Shown here: one piece after another, positions 17,388-28,220 of the stretch
Numbering within the stretch: the stretch's first letter is position 1
How the letters are laid out: each line of letters starts with the position of its first letter
NCBI RefSeq assembly: GCF_963678635.1
Contig: NC_087065.1
Coordinates: 20,349,623 to 20,413,622 of the forward strand
Length of the DNA: 64,000 bases
Direction of reading: 5' to 3'
Source: Symsagittifera roscoffensis
Lineage: Eukaryota; Xenacoelomorpha; Acoela; Convolutidae
The notes under the pieces: model-generated
Told to the model about the DNA's origin: nothing
Database searches by the model: none
Seen by the model: the letters and a program-made list of their open reading frames with translations, nothing else
Program-made: the position numbers and the translations under genes

Positions 17388-18311
17388 TTGTCACCAAGTG
17401 TCTGGATAGTAGGATTTCTTCCTCTTCGTTGTGGGGACTCTTGAACCACTGTACCGTGTACCACCACCTGAGCTCTAGTAAAAAAATTTCCCAAAAACCC
17501 TATCTTAATGGCCAAAAGCTTCAAATACTGACCCCCTTGTATTTATCTCCCTTTCGTTGTTCCAGGCAATTTGAAACCCCAACTTCTTCGCAGGTATCTT
17601 ATGATCACCTGTTCGTTCAAATGCCAATAAAAAATTCCCACCAAAACGTAAAAATTTAAACAGGAAAAATTATAAAAGCAGAGAGATGAACCAACCTAAA
17701 ATTCAAAACTGACAGATGTCAACCTTTGTCCGAAAAAACGTCTGGTACCCGATTGCCACGCGTTTTCCTCCCCCCTGCTAGCGATCTTATGGGGTATCAC
17801 AAAACCTGTCTATGTCCGTTCCCTCCTACCGATCCGACCAGGGTACCTACTTTAATTAGATGTTAAATTTGGATATCCGCTCCTTATAACCGACGCGTGT
17901 AAGAATCTAATGTAACTAAATCGACGATGCCGATCAATTAGTTACTCTAATGTGTCCCCCCTTTTTACACTTTACAACCACCAACCTTTAACCTAACCAG
18001 CCCCCCTTCTAACCTCCCCCCTCTTTAGCCCCCTCTTAAGCCGAAAATTCCCTTAAACGCCGGGTGCTAAACCTCTCGAGAGAAAACCGTAGACCTGTTT
18101 CCAGGCCTGCTTGAGTAAAAACTTCCTCAAAACAATGGGGCTCCGCTTATCCAATTTTTTACTTTTTTCCTATAATGTAATGTGGATTTTGACGATACCC
18201 GTTTGTCCAACTTGAGAACACACCTGTGCGTCCTCCTTTTGTTGTAGCGGTCCCGTGCTGGTTGTCTTCTTGACGTGCACTGCCTTTGACACCGGCACCA
18301 CCTCCCCTCTT

Positions 18312-18483
18312 GGCTGGTCACCTCTTCCAGTCAAGTCTCCTAGCGGTTCAGCTCAATCCTTGTGAACCACTTTCCCATTCGGCTGGTCACCTCTTCCAGT
18401 CAAGTCTCCTAGTGGTTCGGCTCAATCCTTGTGAACCACTTTCCCACTCGGCTGGTCACCTCTTCCAGTCAAGTCTCCTAGTT
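18312..18483 (+). repeat. 69-bp tandem repeat, 2.5 copies
   Basis: The unit starts GGCTGGTCACCTCTTCCAGT at 18,312, 18,381 and 18,450; the third copy breaks off after about 34 bp. It lies in the copy 1 LTR/leader, where direct repeats often act as enhancers, but that role is not shown. Confidence 0.92.
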
Positions 18484-18859
18484 GTCCAGCTAAGTTGCAA
18501 GCTATCTGAAAACCCTTGACAACGCCCCCTTTTTGGGCACCTTATTGAGGTTGCTGGATTAGATTGCTAGGTTGATCGAAACGATCGGTCTTATAAAACA
18601 GTATGGGTATACTATTTAATTAAAATAAAGGTTTGATCCAACTAATCTGGTGTCAAAGTCACTGTCATTTTTGTTTTATGGTTTTTGTTCATTTTTCTAT
18701 TCTTTTTTCTTGTTTTTGTTTCGCATTTTGTCTTTTTGCTCGTGTCTTTGTCCCCCTAGTTACCCCCCCCCCCCTTACTCGGTTAGCTAAGCCTCGTTCG
18801 GAGAGCGTACCAGGAAGTTTTCTCAAGTTTTCTTAAAAAGCTATCACGGTACAACCGGA

Positions 18860-18998
18860 AGGCTTACACGTTCCCGCTGAACCGTACCACCGGTACTCTA
18901 GAATGGGCATGTAACCCGGAGCTGTGTCAAGTGGGTTCGACTCCGTAGTCATGATGTCGTAAAAACACCCAGGAGCGCCATAAAAACACTATGTAACA
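18860..18998 (-). repeat. Inverted terminal match, left arm (start of copy 1)
   Basis: The reverse complement begins TGTTACATAGTGTTTTTATG and goes on through GCGCTCCTGGGTG and ACATCATGAC. It matches 21,117-21,250 on the plus strand with scattered differences; weaker similarity (AAGCCTTCCGG) goes further in. The simplest reading is that these are the starts of the LTRs of two related elements facing away from each other. Confidence 0.75.
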
Positions 18999-19902
18999 GT
19001 CGCCTACTTCGGTCACGTATGAGGCTTAAGAAAAATAGGCCCTATAACCATTGGCTCGAGAGTCAGGGACACTATCTCCTGTGTTTTTCTATCTCAAAAA
19101 CGGTCGGAGCCAATTCGGTTCACTTGCGACATGAGACTAGAACCCGTTACAGCTTAAAGGCCACTACCAAATACCTCCCCCACTCTAGAAAATAAGGTAG
19201 AAAATAAGAACTCCCCATACTTAGGTCTCAAAATACCCAAAATACACAAACGCCGTTAAAAACAGGGTCGTAACAATCCGTTAAGTTACTTTTTATTGGA
19301 GAGTGGAACTTTGATCCATTTCAGATGGATCAACCTAAAACTCGCCTTACCTCAACATACTTATCACAAAATGCACTCGGGAAAATTAAATTAGGTACTT
19401 AAAAAGCAGCACACTTGAGAATCAGAGTAATTAAGCTAATTAATAACTCTGGCATGAATATAATGGAATATAACTCGAGAAGTTTTCTAACAATGAGTTC
19501 CAATCAAAGGAAATGAGTTTTAACTTGGGAATGTAGTTTTGGGTCTGAACCATTGGGAGACTTCAGTTGTCTACCTTTCCATTGAAGGTTCACTCTGGTT
19601 CAGTTGAATTCCGATCTTCTTTCGAATCACTCTGTCTCCTATATCAAGATAGGTCAGCCCTACTCTCGTGGTTCTTATTATTATCTCGGAAATTGCGAAT
19701 AGCAATTTCCCGCAGTTTTTTCTGTCACTTTCCCGCTATTGCGATTCGGTCGTTCTGATCTTATATTTGATGTTTCTTAGTTGTCGCGAGAAAACTGAGC
19801 ATGACAGGCTTAATTCGAATTTTTGAAAAATTAAACTTCATTCCAAAACCACGTATTTCGTATTCCTCAAGGTCAAACTTCCAGATATGACCGACTGGCA
19901 CA
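18999..19902 (+). repeat. LTR-like repeat, 3' half (B) only
   Basis: Matches 34,625-35,462 on the same strand, from CGCCTACTTCGGTCAC to the end CTGGCACA. Shared landmarks are TATGAGG..TAAG, AGGGACACTATCTC, GGAGCCAATTCGGTTC, GTTAAAAACAGGGTC, TTTGATCCATTTCAGATGG and GACTGGCACATA. It starts directly at the end of copy 1, where the full repeat at 33,575 has its A half. Confidence 0.85.
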
Positions 19903-20209
19903 TAGTTGAAAAATAAATCCATCATTAATTAAATCTCTATAAAGTCAGATTTTCGTACTTCCGCTTCGGCCGTTCAGGTGTTACAAACCGAACCAGCGCT
20001 TATTCTACTAGCGGCTAGGCCCATGGGACGAGCTTCAAACCGTCTGGTCGCTTCTGAACTGTCCTGTGGCGGTGTCGTGGCTCTAAACCAGAAGGAATGT
20101 GAGTGGAGGCGAGACTTTGTTTTATAGCGGTAATCAAATTTGAATGCCGAGAGACCTCCCTGCACTTCAGAGACAAGATAGGCCATGCCATCAGTCTTCG
20201 GCTACATCT
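19903..20209 (+). other. 307 bp between LTR-like halves B and A
   Basis: No homologue in the window and no convincing gene. It lies between the 3' half of one LTR-like repeat and the 5' half of the next. It could be the whole inner part of a short non-autonomous element, or flanking DNA. Confidence 0.4.
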
Positions 20210-21116
20210 TGTGACATTCGACCAGAATGGACAAAATGCAATTTCGTGTTCGAGTTTTTATCGGAACATCTGACCGAGAGAAATGATGGTTTTGATGGTT
20301 GAGTGACGCTAATTGATTGATTAGACGAATTGGGAGGAGTTAGTTTTGACTAAAATGCTAATTTTTAAAAATTCGATTTGGACGTCAATGACACGTAACT
20401 TTTTTATTATTTCGCACCAACTGAAACTGCGAAATCAGAACAACAGTAGTCTAAGTCACAACAACAACGGAAAAACGACCGCAGATTGAGATTGCGATTA
20501 GAAATTGTCAGAAACCATTCCGAGTTGTAATGATTGTGCCGCTAAAATTGTTACAAAGCGATTCACGAGAACCAGGGAGGGTGTTGGGAAGATGTGTCCA
20601 GCCGTCCGAGAAGAAATAAGAGCGTTATTTCTACGGATTCCAGAATCCGGAAGGGTCTCGGGAAATAACTGAAACATTATTTTAATCAATTTGCAGCTTC
20701 TGGGAATGTCCTGAATTGAATTAAAAACATCTAAATTTGTTTTCAGATTATGAGAAGCTATGAGTTGAGGGAAAGGGTTGATCCATCTTCGATGGAGATG
20801 ATGACTTTTTTTGTACTGAACAAAAACAATAGTAAAATAATATATAATAGCAGCCCTGTTTTTAGGAGTGACCTCGTGGTCTGGGGATACTGCGACCCAG
20901 CCATGAGCTCACTATTTTGCACGTAATTAGGTTAATTAGAGCGTTCTGATCGAAGCCGGAAACTGTAATTGTTTTTTTTGTCGACCCGATGTTAGAAAGA
21001 CCACCAAAAGAACTGGTTTTGGCAGAGACGGTGAAAAGCATGTCAAGCTGTGTTTAGACGCTAGCCAGTCGTTATAGAAACTAGCTTTTTTCCGTCGATA
21101 TGTACCTCCGGGCGAA
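20210..21116 (+). repeat. LTR-like repeat, 5' half (A) only
   Basis: Starts TGTGACATTCGACCAG and matches 33,575-34,484 on the same strand to GGGCGAATGTTACAT, with roughly one difference in ten by eye. It contains a hairpin at 20,624-20,669 (CGGATTC-ca-GAATCCG inside GTTATTT/AAATAAC arms) that is also present in the other copy at 33,989-34,034. The repeat is interrupted at 21,117, where copy 2 begins. Confidence 0.88.
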
Positions 21117-21260
21117 TGTTACATAGATGTTTTTATGGCGCTCCTAGGTGTTATTCTTTTTAACATCATGACCGGCAGAACCATTAACGAGCACTCCGTG
21201 CCGAATAGATGCTAAGATAACGAGGCGCTAACCACCGGGGCGGAATGTTAGTTCGGAACG
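21117..21260 (+). repeat. Inverted terminal match, right arm (start of copy 2)
   Basis: TGTTACATAGATGTTTTTAT followed by GGCGCTCCTAGGTG and ACATCATGACC matches the reverse complement of 18,860-18,998. Both arms abut half of the same LTR-like repeat (A here, B there). Confidence 0.75.
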
Positions 21261-22474
21261 CGGAAGCCTTCCGGATTCCCGTGAATAGCTTCTTAACCTA
21301 GTTAAGACCGAAAATTCACGTACCAGGAAGGGTGGGGGATTGGCCGTCCCGTCGTCCCCTGAAACGTTTGTGACCAAAAAAATTTTTAAAGATAAACAGG
21401 ACACCACACAAAGTAGTATAGTACCTAAGAAAAAACAAAAAACAAATAAATAACCAAGAAAACCAAAAACAGTTAAAAAAAAGTGTAAAATCAGTAGAAA
21501 TCATTCCCCCAGACGAGATGTGATCCGACCCTTCCGTTTGTTGTTGTTAGATATATTGTTGTTACAGGCATTTATATCAGTCAGGATTGTTACGATTAAG
21601 TTTGTGGCCCATTTGTGGAGCTTGTACTGCAGGGTTATTTGAGTATTTAAGCACGTTAACGCTAATTTGCGCTCAATCCGGAAGGGTCTCGGGATTAGAG
21701 AAAAAGACTGATCCGGTAAGCAGTGCAAGGAGCGACAAGAAGGGTTTCGAAGACAACAAAAATCGACTGTTGGGTATCGTTAACAAGTTTTGTATCTCTT
21801 TTTGTACATAAAGTAGGATATTAATCTGTGGGGGGCTCGACAGTGACTGCACTGTAGTGACACTCCAACATGTTGCGGTTTTCCAAGTTAAGCACCTTAA
21901 TTCGGATATTGAAAAAAAGCGGTGGGGTATAATTTTATTAGTATCATGATTTATACTGCCTGCATTTATACTCCTATATCGTTTTTCAGTGAAAAAGATA
22001 GCAAACAACCGAATTTTCTTGATTTTTCAAAAAAGAAACACCACAAAATAGGAAATGTTTTTGAAATTTTTGAGTTAGGACATCAAAAATTGTTGTTCGG
22101 ACAACGTTCGCTAGTGAACCGACAGGTTTTAAAGCCCGTTTGCCGATAACTTTCCGGATCACAGAGAAAGTGAGTTAAAAGTGTTTGGTTTAGTGGATTC
22201 ATCAATCCGGAAGGGTCCAAGTATCATTGTTTTTGGCAATTTTTTTCAGCTGGAATGCTTTAGATCGGGTTTTTTGCATTTAACTAAATCAATAGAGGCC
22301 TTTTGATCTCGGATCAATAATTTTTAGGTCGAAAAGATCAGAATTGCGAAAAATGTTAAGCGGAACCTATAAGAGAGAAAATTTTTTGACTTTAGAAAAA
22401 AAACAGTTTGGTTAATAACTTTGGAACAGCTAGACAGATCCAGTTGATCTTAATACCATTAGATGAGAAATTAG
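21261..22474 (+). promoter_or_regulatory. LTR/leader of copy 2 without genes
   Basis: A-rich and noncoding. The A/C-rich stretch 21,420-21,480 corresponds in composition to the sense strand of the copy 1 leader near 18,700. The motif AATCCGGAAGGGTC occurs at 21,675 and 22,204, the first time followed by TCGGGA exactly as in the hairpin of repeat A. I see no primer-binding site or start of transcription that I could defend. Confidence 0.4.
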
Positions 22475-23158
22475 GTGAGCTTACTCATAAAAACTTCAAT
22501 TATTCAAAAAAATTACCGTGAAAATCTTTTAAGATTGTTTTTTTATGAAGAAACCTTACCCTACGCAGAAGAGGAATGGCAAGACCCCGAACAAATGGAG
22601 GTCCCCAAGAATTTGGAACCAGATCTTCCGTTTACTATACAGAACCGACAGAGTGACAGGACAAGACTCACGAAGAAATATAATCCTTACGGAGATGACT
22701 TCGTAGTGGTTAGGATAGATCTGAAGAAGATAGTGGAAGAAGTTGTGGGCCTAGAAGGAAAAACCGTGTCGCAACACATCGATGTAGTCGACAATCACGA
22801 CGAGAAGTGGGTCGATGACCGGTCCAAGCCCGAGGTAGAATTCGCCGACGAGCATCAGCAATCCTTTCAACAAGACTTGACGAAACTGCGTGTCTTGGAA
22901 TGGCTGAACGGAATGACGTCGGACCCAAAGGAGACCAGTGTCACGATTCAAGATGTAGATCGTGAGAGCATGAAATACATAAAAACCGAAAGGGATGATC
23001 CTTCCTGGGCTGCCCAGGAAGGGCAGCTACTCATTCCTGCATCCAAGCTCGATTTAATATTTGATATGCGATCGACGGGGATGTCGATGGATATTTTTGT
23101 CCGGGGAGTGAAGGTAGGACTTACCCACACTGAAAAATTATTAATGAGAGACAGGTGA
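22475..23158 (+). pseudogene. Integrase tail and linker to the macrodomain, copy 2
   Basis: One open frame joins the integrase tail (EEEWQDPEQMEVPKNLEPDL, then RQSDRTRLTKKYN) with the linker (KLRVLEWLNGMTSD ... SMDIFVRGVKVGLTHTEKLL) that precedes the macrodomain. The parts match copy 1 at 9,783-9,850 and 9,360-9,600. The first 25 or so codons before about 22,550 have no match and are leader sequence brought in by the deletion. This uninterrupted frame is the best evidence that the macrodomain is part of Pol. A frameshift near 23,150 separates it from the domain itself. Confidence 0.75.
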
Positions 23159-23699
23159 TCTAGAAGCAGAGATAGGCGAGCACCCTAAGAAACCGGACAT
23201 AGGGAGAGTAGTTGAGTCTTTTTTTAACAAGCCGAACGAGTACCCAAGTAGCATAATATTGACAGATAGCGATTTTATACTTACAAATAGAACATGTACG
23301 ATAGCGATCACAGCGGACATGAGTTTTAAGACAGCGTTAGCAGCGTTTTTTAAGAGGGAATATAAAAACATAGAGTTTCGTTGGAAGCAAAGACCAGGAA
23401 TAGGAGGCGTAGCAGCCTTGCCTCCAGCGGTGTCGCAGATACCGGGAAAGTATCTATGCTTCTTGGTGACGAGGGCGACGGAGAAGCAGCATGTGGACCC
23501 GGAAAACCTAGAATTGTCCTTGACGAGACTGAGAGACTTCCTTGTGGAGAGGGAGGTGAAGGAACTCTCGCTTCCAGTATACGACCCGAACCGAGGACGA
23601 CTGCATCCACGGGAGCTGTTTGCACTGATACACATAATCATTTCTGATACTAACATACAAGTATACATACATAAGAAAAATTATTTGAGTATAGGCTGA
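23159..23699 (+). pseudogene. Macrodomain of Pol, copy 2
   Basis: Reads ...NKPNEYPSSIILTDSDFIL, then ADMSFKTALAAFFKREY, GGVAALPPAVSQIPGKYLCF, LVTRATEKQHVDPENL, LTRLRDFLVEREV and ELSLPVYDPNRGRLHPREL. It aligns with copy 1 (8,828-9,505) over the full domain with many substitutions but no indels in the core, the pattern of a protein that evolved under constraint. As in copy 1 the usual macrodomain catalytic loop after the MP strand is replaced by DPNRG. After PREL the copies differ: copy 1 ends within nine codons, copy 2 reads on for about 30 unrelated ones. Confidence 0.72.
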
Positions 23700-24083
23700 G
23701 TTAGGTTGCATGCAGGAAGGTGCCGTACTAAGTGTGTTGTGTGTGATATGTTATATGTCACGTTTTTTGTGTTATGTTATTAAGACCCTGGGTAAGAAGG
23801 GACTAGTGACCATGAATAATCGAATGACAATCTTAGGAATAGATCCAAAGTTTAGACTGTCCATTCTTAGGTCGAATTCCAAAATTTTAGTAAAAAACTG
23901 ATTTAAATAAATTTTAAGATCAAAATCTTTTTATCTGACTGTTTTAAATAAATATTAATACAAAATTAGAGTAATGCTGACAGATGTGATATTCGTGACC
24001 TCTTTTCTAGATCCTGATTGATCATTTAATCATTCATCTGATTTCAGTTGACTCAAACTAATAAACAAACCGAATTTGACGAA
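23700..24083 (+). promoter_or_regulatory. Spacer before ORF2 with acceptor-like sites, copy 2
   Basis: Noncoding. CATTCATCTGATTTCAG ends at 24,047, and a second T-rich TAG ends at 24,010. The first lies 36 bp before the ORF2 ATG at 24,084. Copy 1 has an equivalent site in its spacer (8,603). No direct repeats like those of copy 1 are seen. Confidence 0.4.
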
Positions 24084-24842
24084 ATGGACAACTTCAATTT
24101 GAACGAATTATTGCACCTAGTGGAGGCATACGTAGGACCGATGATAGATGCGATCTATTGTCGGCTGATGGATCGAGACTTCGCTCTGGAAGGCTCAGAG
24201 GTAGTCATGTTGTTGGTCGCCTTAATAAACATCTTAGGGCAAGATAACCGTGGGGACTGCCCGACGGAAGTCTTATTGATGGCCGCATATGGAGAAAGAG
24301 CAGTCCTAGACCGCCCAAACATGAGGGTAATGAGGTAGAGAAACAGGGCTCTCTCAGGAAGTGACTTGGCGAACGAGCCTGGATTGGAAAGTTCCAGGAC
24401 CTACCAACCATGTGAGATGCCTCTGCCAACCAAGTCTAGGCCTGGTCTGAGAAGAACGCATCAGGAGATGAACAGCGAGGCTGCCTCGTCTAGTTAACAA
24501 TTGAGAGTAGCTGTGCCACCAAAGAGGGCGAGAGTAGAAAAAGAAATTCAAATGAACAAAACCATGAAAAACCTCAACGGAACGATAGAAGAACCGGAGA
24601 AGACCAGAAGGGAGCTGGAAGAAATGGCCAAAATCATGCTCAGTACGGATGAAGACAGAGACATGTGGAAAAGATTGTTTGAAGATTGCAACAAGAAACA
24701 GGGTGAAGAAAAAGAGTGTATGAGGCGAGAGTACAAAGAGCGATCGGAGCGGCTGGCGTTGACGACATCCGTAGAAAGAGCGATACCAGCAAGGAATTTT
24801 TCTCGTGGGCAGTCCCCGATGGATTGTTTGACGCCTCACTAG
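24084..24842 (+). pseudogene. ORF2 N-terminal domain and coiled coil, copy 2
   Basis: Starts at ATG 24,084 (MDNFNLNELLHLVEAYVG). The first 85 residues match the N-terminal domain of copy 1 ORF2. Stops at 24,336 and 24,496 interrupt it, yet the frame continues unchanged into a Lys/Glu-rich coiled coil (24,530-24,760, RRELEEMAKIMLSTDEDRD). This frame is the same as that of the SGNH region up to 26,453, which shows that all of it was one reading frame. Confidence 0.65.
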
Positions 24843-25850
24843 TTGATTCAAACGACGGAGACGCAACTCTCAGCTACAACTGGTCGAGTGACAATCCCGG
24901 ACCCGAGTGACACCCTAGGGGACCCAGTCGTGGAGCAAACAGTGAGAAAATTGATAGAAACAGCTGGACGATTGGTCGCTAATAGGAATGCACCAGGTTC
25001 CGGGGTGATTGCACCCTATGGAAAAATAGATGATACGGGCAGAGTACAGATCTCCCAAGAGACGATGGTGAGAACGGGAGCTAGTAACACAACGTTACCA
25101 CCAAAGAGCTCTAAGGTTCCAGACAGGAAGATACGAGAGATGCCGATGAAGAAAATGTCCCAAGTGATTGACGTGCAGAAGAACAACCAGATAAAGAATG
25201 ACTTCACAGGAGTTCCGGAGACGGATCCGCGAGCCTGCTTTAATCGATCGACTTGGAGCCTAGCATTAAACCTGCAGCAACCGCCATTTGGGACATCACA
25301 TCTGATACTGGTTGACAGCTTGGTGAGAGTACTCCAGAACCTGAGGAACTCCTGGATCACCACGGTGATGGCCTTTGGAGGTGCAACGACAACCCAGCTA
25401 TTTCGAATGGTAGAGCTGATGAACCCAGGGCGGATTCCTTACATAATGATCCTAATAGGGACGAACAATGTACCTAGAGGCTAAGATGAGGAAGAGGCAC
25501 AATGGGAGTCAATGATGGTGTGCTTATTCACTACTCTCTGGCAGAAATTCAAGTGCGCAGTACTGACCGTTTGCACCGTACCAATGAGCAAGAAAACGTT
25601 GACATCGACAGGAAGGAGACAAAATGAAGGAGTCATCAAGTGGAACAACATACTGAAAAATTTGGCGAGTTTGAATGCTAGACGGATGATCCATATGGAC
25701 ATTGAACACGAGCTGAGAGCTATGGATCATGCCAAACTAACCACAGATGTGATTCAATTTGATAGTATTGAAAGACAAGCCCGGATGAACCGAGTCTTCC
25801 AGGAGCGACTGGATGGAATGGAAGTCGAGCTCTTTGACACGGGAGTGCTA
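24843..25850 (+). pseudogene. SGNH/GDSL hydrolase of ORF2, copy 2 (degenerate active site)
   Basis: After a disordered linker the domain shows SHLILVDSLVRVL (block I, GDS changed to VDS), AFGGATTTQL (block II), ILIGTNNVPRG (block III, Asn kept), CAVLTVCTVPM (strand) and TDVIQFDSIERQ (block V, the catalytic His replaced by Gln). A TAA near 25,482 follows block III, but the same frame resumes. Copy 1 keeps all four catalytic residues in unit 3. This copy is therefore probably dead as an enzyme both through the stop and through the active site. Confidence 0.78.
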
Positions 25851-26453
25851 AAGAAGGAAGAGACAACGAACGAACCGGCAATTTCAACCTTTGTGCCCCC
25901 TAATCTAGAAACACGTCTGGGAACAGTCGAAGCCGTGACCTACAGGCCGCAAAGCTCTAGCGAGCTAGGGCAAAGGACAGACGTACTTGATCGTTTGGGA
26001 GAAGCGCCAGTAAGAAGAACCATTCATCCAAGGCGAAGGTTAGGACCTGTCAATTCGACAGCGGAGACGACAAGCACATCGAGATCAGAGACTAGATCAG
26101 AGACAACGAGTACCAGCCGAGAGGAGCGACGACCAGACAGGAGCTCTTTGATGTGGTCGAGGCCCATACCTTCTGCCTGGCATATCTACAAACAGAACCT
26201 GATGAAATTGAACCTTCAGACGGTAAGGTTTGCAGCAGATGCCATAAGGATGTTAAATGGAAAGAGACTATCCGTCAACGGACTGTACTCAATCGCAGGC
26301 GTGGACTGGTTGATAGCAGCTGGCATAAACTTCAGCTCCACGGCCGCCTTGAGACTTGCTGACTTAGAGGAACTGTCCTCAAACAATACAATGGGTCCAG
26401 TAAATGCAAGACCTTTGCAAGATGTAAAATTGAACCATGATGAAGGAAATTGA
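25851..26453 (+). pseudogene. ORF2 linker and start of the central region, copy 2
   Basis: A Glu/Thr/Ser/Arg-rich linker (with STSRSETRSETTSTSREERR, probably disordered) leads to a conserved block: RMLNGKRLSVNGLYSIAGVD and TMGPVNARPL, the latter matching MGPINYRPL of copy 1 at 2,000. The frame ends at TGA 26,453 but homologous sequence goes on. Confidence 0.6.
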
Positions 26454-27268
26454 GAAGAAAGGCCCGGGAGATTGTTGACAACGAGGGCACCAATAGGACA
26501 ACAAGTGAAAACGTTCACGCAAATACGAGCACGCCCAGGTCACGTAAAAGATAGAGCGTACCCGAAACAGGTGACCCAAGAGGGCGATGTTTAGAGATAT
26601 GGTGGGATGAAGACGATTAGGAAAGACGAGACCATATTTGCAGCGTATGACAAAGCAGAAATGAAAAGCAAAGATCATGATAGTCGCGAACTCGGACTTC
26701 GTACACACCTCCAAGTCTCTGTTTTGGCCTGACGTTATAGAGTTAGCAGCGGTCGACCTGGACCTAATGCAGTCGGTGTCATTGGCCATCGGAGTAAAAA
26801 GACAGACGGAAATGAACTCGATCACGGTAAGGATTTCCTGAGCAGACTCAGAGAGCCTACGACAGCCGAAGCCGCTGTATGGCCATCTATAAAGGATATC
26901 CTCGAATCAATGGGTGAGGTAGTAGACACTCTGAAAGAAGGTGCCTTCACTAAAATAACACCGAGAGCCGTGTTTGCACTGTCTCCGGGATATGCACATC
27001 TCCCGGATGAACTGAAGCTTGTATACGCGATGGTGGCGTTGCTCTCGGAAGAGAAATATGATGTGATCATATCGGCCCCAAATCGCGGAATAGAGATGGA
27101 GAACCTAAGACCACTTAGGGCGGAATTACCTGCGGTGTGATCTGACACCTCGAATGCGATGCGAGAATTTAAGGACCAATCACTACACATGTTAGTGTTA
27201 GATGAGGTACTGGGGTTGTTGGAGCTGTCCAACTTCAGCCGACAATTTAAACTGAAACCATCGTAGCG
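26454..27268 (+). pseudogene. ORF2 central region with a possible second SGNH-like domain, copy 2
   Basis: Recognisable blocks: IMIVANSDFVHTSKSLFWPD (copy 1 IIVARSDFEGTSPKLFWPE), DHGKDFLSRLREP (copy 1 DHLHATGFLEQLKG), LSPGYAHLPDELKLVYAMV, VIISAPNRGIEMENLRPLRA and LVLDEVLGLLELSNFSRQF. Stops or frame changes occur near 26,595, 26,810, 27,138 and 27,264. The equivalent of copy 1 DDHPII is missing just before 27,268, probably a small deletion. No family can be assigned with confidence. Confidence 0.55.
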
Positions 27269-28206
27269 ATGTCAAACGACTTATGGTTCCGAGGAATGAA
27301 AGTAAAGGAGGAAGGAGAAAGAAGGAAAAATTCCAAGGAGACGAGAGCTCACTTGGAGGCGATGGTCCTGAGAACGAAACCAGAGGCCAGCAAGTGGCTG
27401 CACTTGACTCCTCGAATAGCCGCATTGGGCGCGGACGCTTTCGAGCGAGGCCCAGTGATGACCAGGAAAATTCATGCCTACCTGGTGAAAGAGGTAAACC
27501 TGGCCGAAAATGCTAAAGAGAAGTCAGCCGAGTTAGTAAACAGAGTGTGCCAATTTACCCTGGAAGCTTTCTGGACATAGAATGTAAAAGGAGAAGAAGG
27601 CTTCGACCGGACTGACAGCATTCTGGAAGGGTTAGGAGCGGATAGACCGCATCCTTTTTGGCGAAAGTTTACCCATCGCTTTCTCGCTACCTGATAAAAG
27701 AATTCCTCCATGCAGTCATAGAACTAGTCCTGTTCGTGACGTTTGCAGCAGAGAACTTCGTGAGAGGACCAGCGATACTGATCACCGAAGGAGTGCAGAG
27801 TTTGCGACTAGATGGACTTCTACCGTTAATTGCGATAACACACAGAAACTTGAGAGGATTGATGAATCTGACACGCTACCCGGAGCAGACGTGGGGGAAT
27901 GTGAGGAGATTCGACGTGAAGCGACCCACGCATTCCTGGACTAAGATAAGAGATCTGCGACATACTCTTATCCAATACCTCCTGCAGCAGAATCACTTTG
28001 GAACAAGAGAGGATGAGACGATTCAGAGGGAGGAAGACGTGCGACGTCATGCTGGGGGCATGCCTCTGCTAACTGACCTGAGCTTGGCTATGAGGACCGA
28101 TCCCTTAGCATTGATCAGAGGAGCCACGGAGTTCATGGCAGTGATATACGGTCCGTCAGTCACGTTTGCGTTCCCTGACTTTAAGTTGGAGGCGTATAGG
28201 ACCTGA
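27269..28206 (+). pseudogene. ORF2 conserved region, copy 2
   Basis: Two frames: 27,269-27,580 (NDLWFRGMKV ... HLTPRIAALG, matching ASLWFRSMDL ... FLTPRLENAT of copy 1) and 27,658-28,206 (LIKEFLHAVIELVLFVTF ... GVQSLRLDGLLPL ... GGMPLLTDLSLAMRTDP ... YGPSVTFAFPDF), matching copy 1 at 1-700. No known domain. It is mainly helical and hydrophilic without membrane segments. Confidence 0.6.
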
Positions 28207-28220
28207 ACCTCATATCAGCA

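Larger units (their letters stand above)
1..18998 (-). mobile_element. Giant Ty3/gypsy-like LTR retrotransposon with macrodomain and SGNH hydrolase (copy 1, incomplete)
   Basis: One element read leftwards: LTR/leader (18,998 to about 16,660), gag (16,533-14,321), pol (14,324 to about 9,783), a macrodomain behind the integrase (9,505-8,828), a spacer, and a long ORF2 from 8,404 to beyond position 1. Domain order RT, RNase H, integrase places it in Ty3/gypsy (Metaviridae). Copy 2 on the plus strand continues about 4.4 kb further than this copy can within the window, so the complete element is probably over 20 kb. Damage is modest: single in-frame stops, a homopolymer slip in gag, a small integrase deletion and a tandem triplication in ORF2. 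The left end of the element lies outside the window. The 5' boundary at 18,998 is inferred from an inverted match to copy 2 that begins TGTTACAT. Confidence 0.85.
16660..18998 (-). promoter_or_regulatory. LTR and/or untranslated leader of copy 1
   Basis: No protein-coding frame of quality is present for 2.3 kb. On the minus strand it starts TGTTACATAGTG at 18,998, an LTR-like TG start, and runs to the gag start. It includes a 12-bp C run (18,763-18,774), a 69-bp tandem repeat, a 14-bp minisatellite and an A-rich strand in sense. The first 200 bp match, in inverted orientation, the start of copy 2 at 21,117. I could not place the LTR end, the primer-binding site or the start of transcription. 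Confidence 0.5.

Noticed and set aside
16897-17659. Open frames of 85-176 codons on both strands
   Set aside because: They are translations of the 14-bp minisatellite (repeated SQDYCPKTTVPR-like peptides) and exist in several frames at once.
18860-21260. A cut-and-paste DNA transposon with 140-bp terminal inverted repeats
   Set aside because: No transposase lies between the arms, and the arms point outward into the leaders of two retroelements, which fits LTR starts better.
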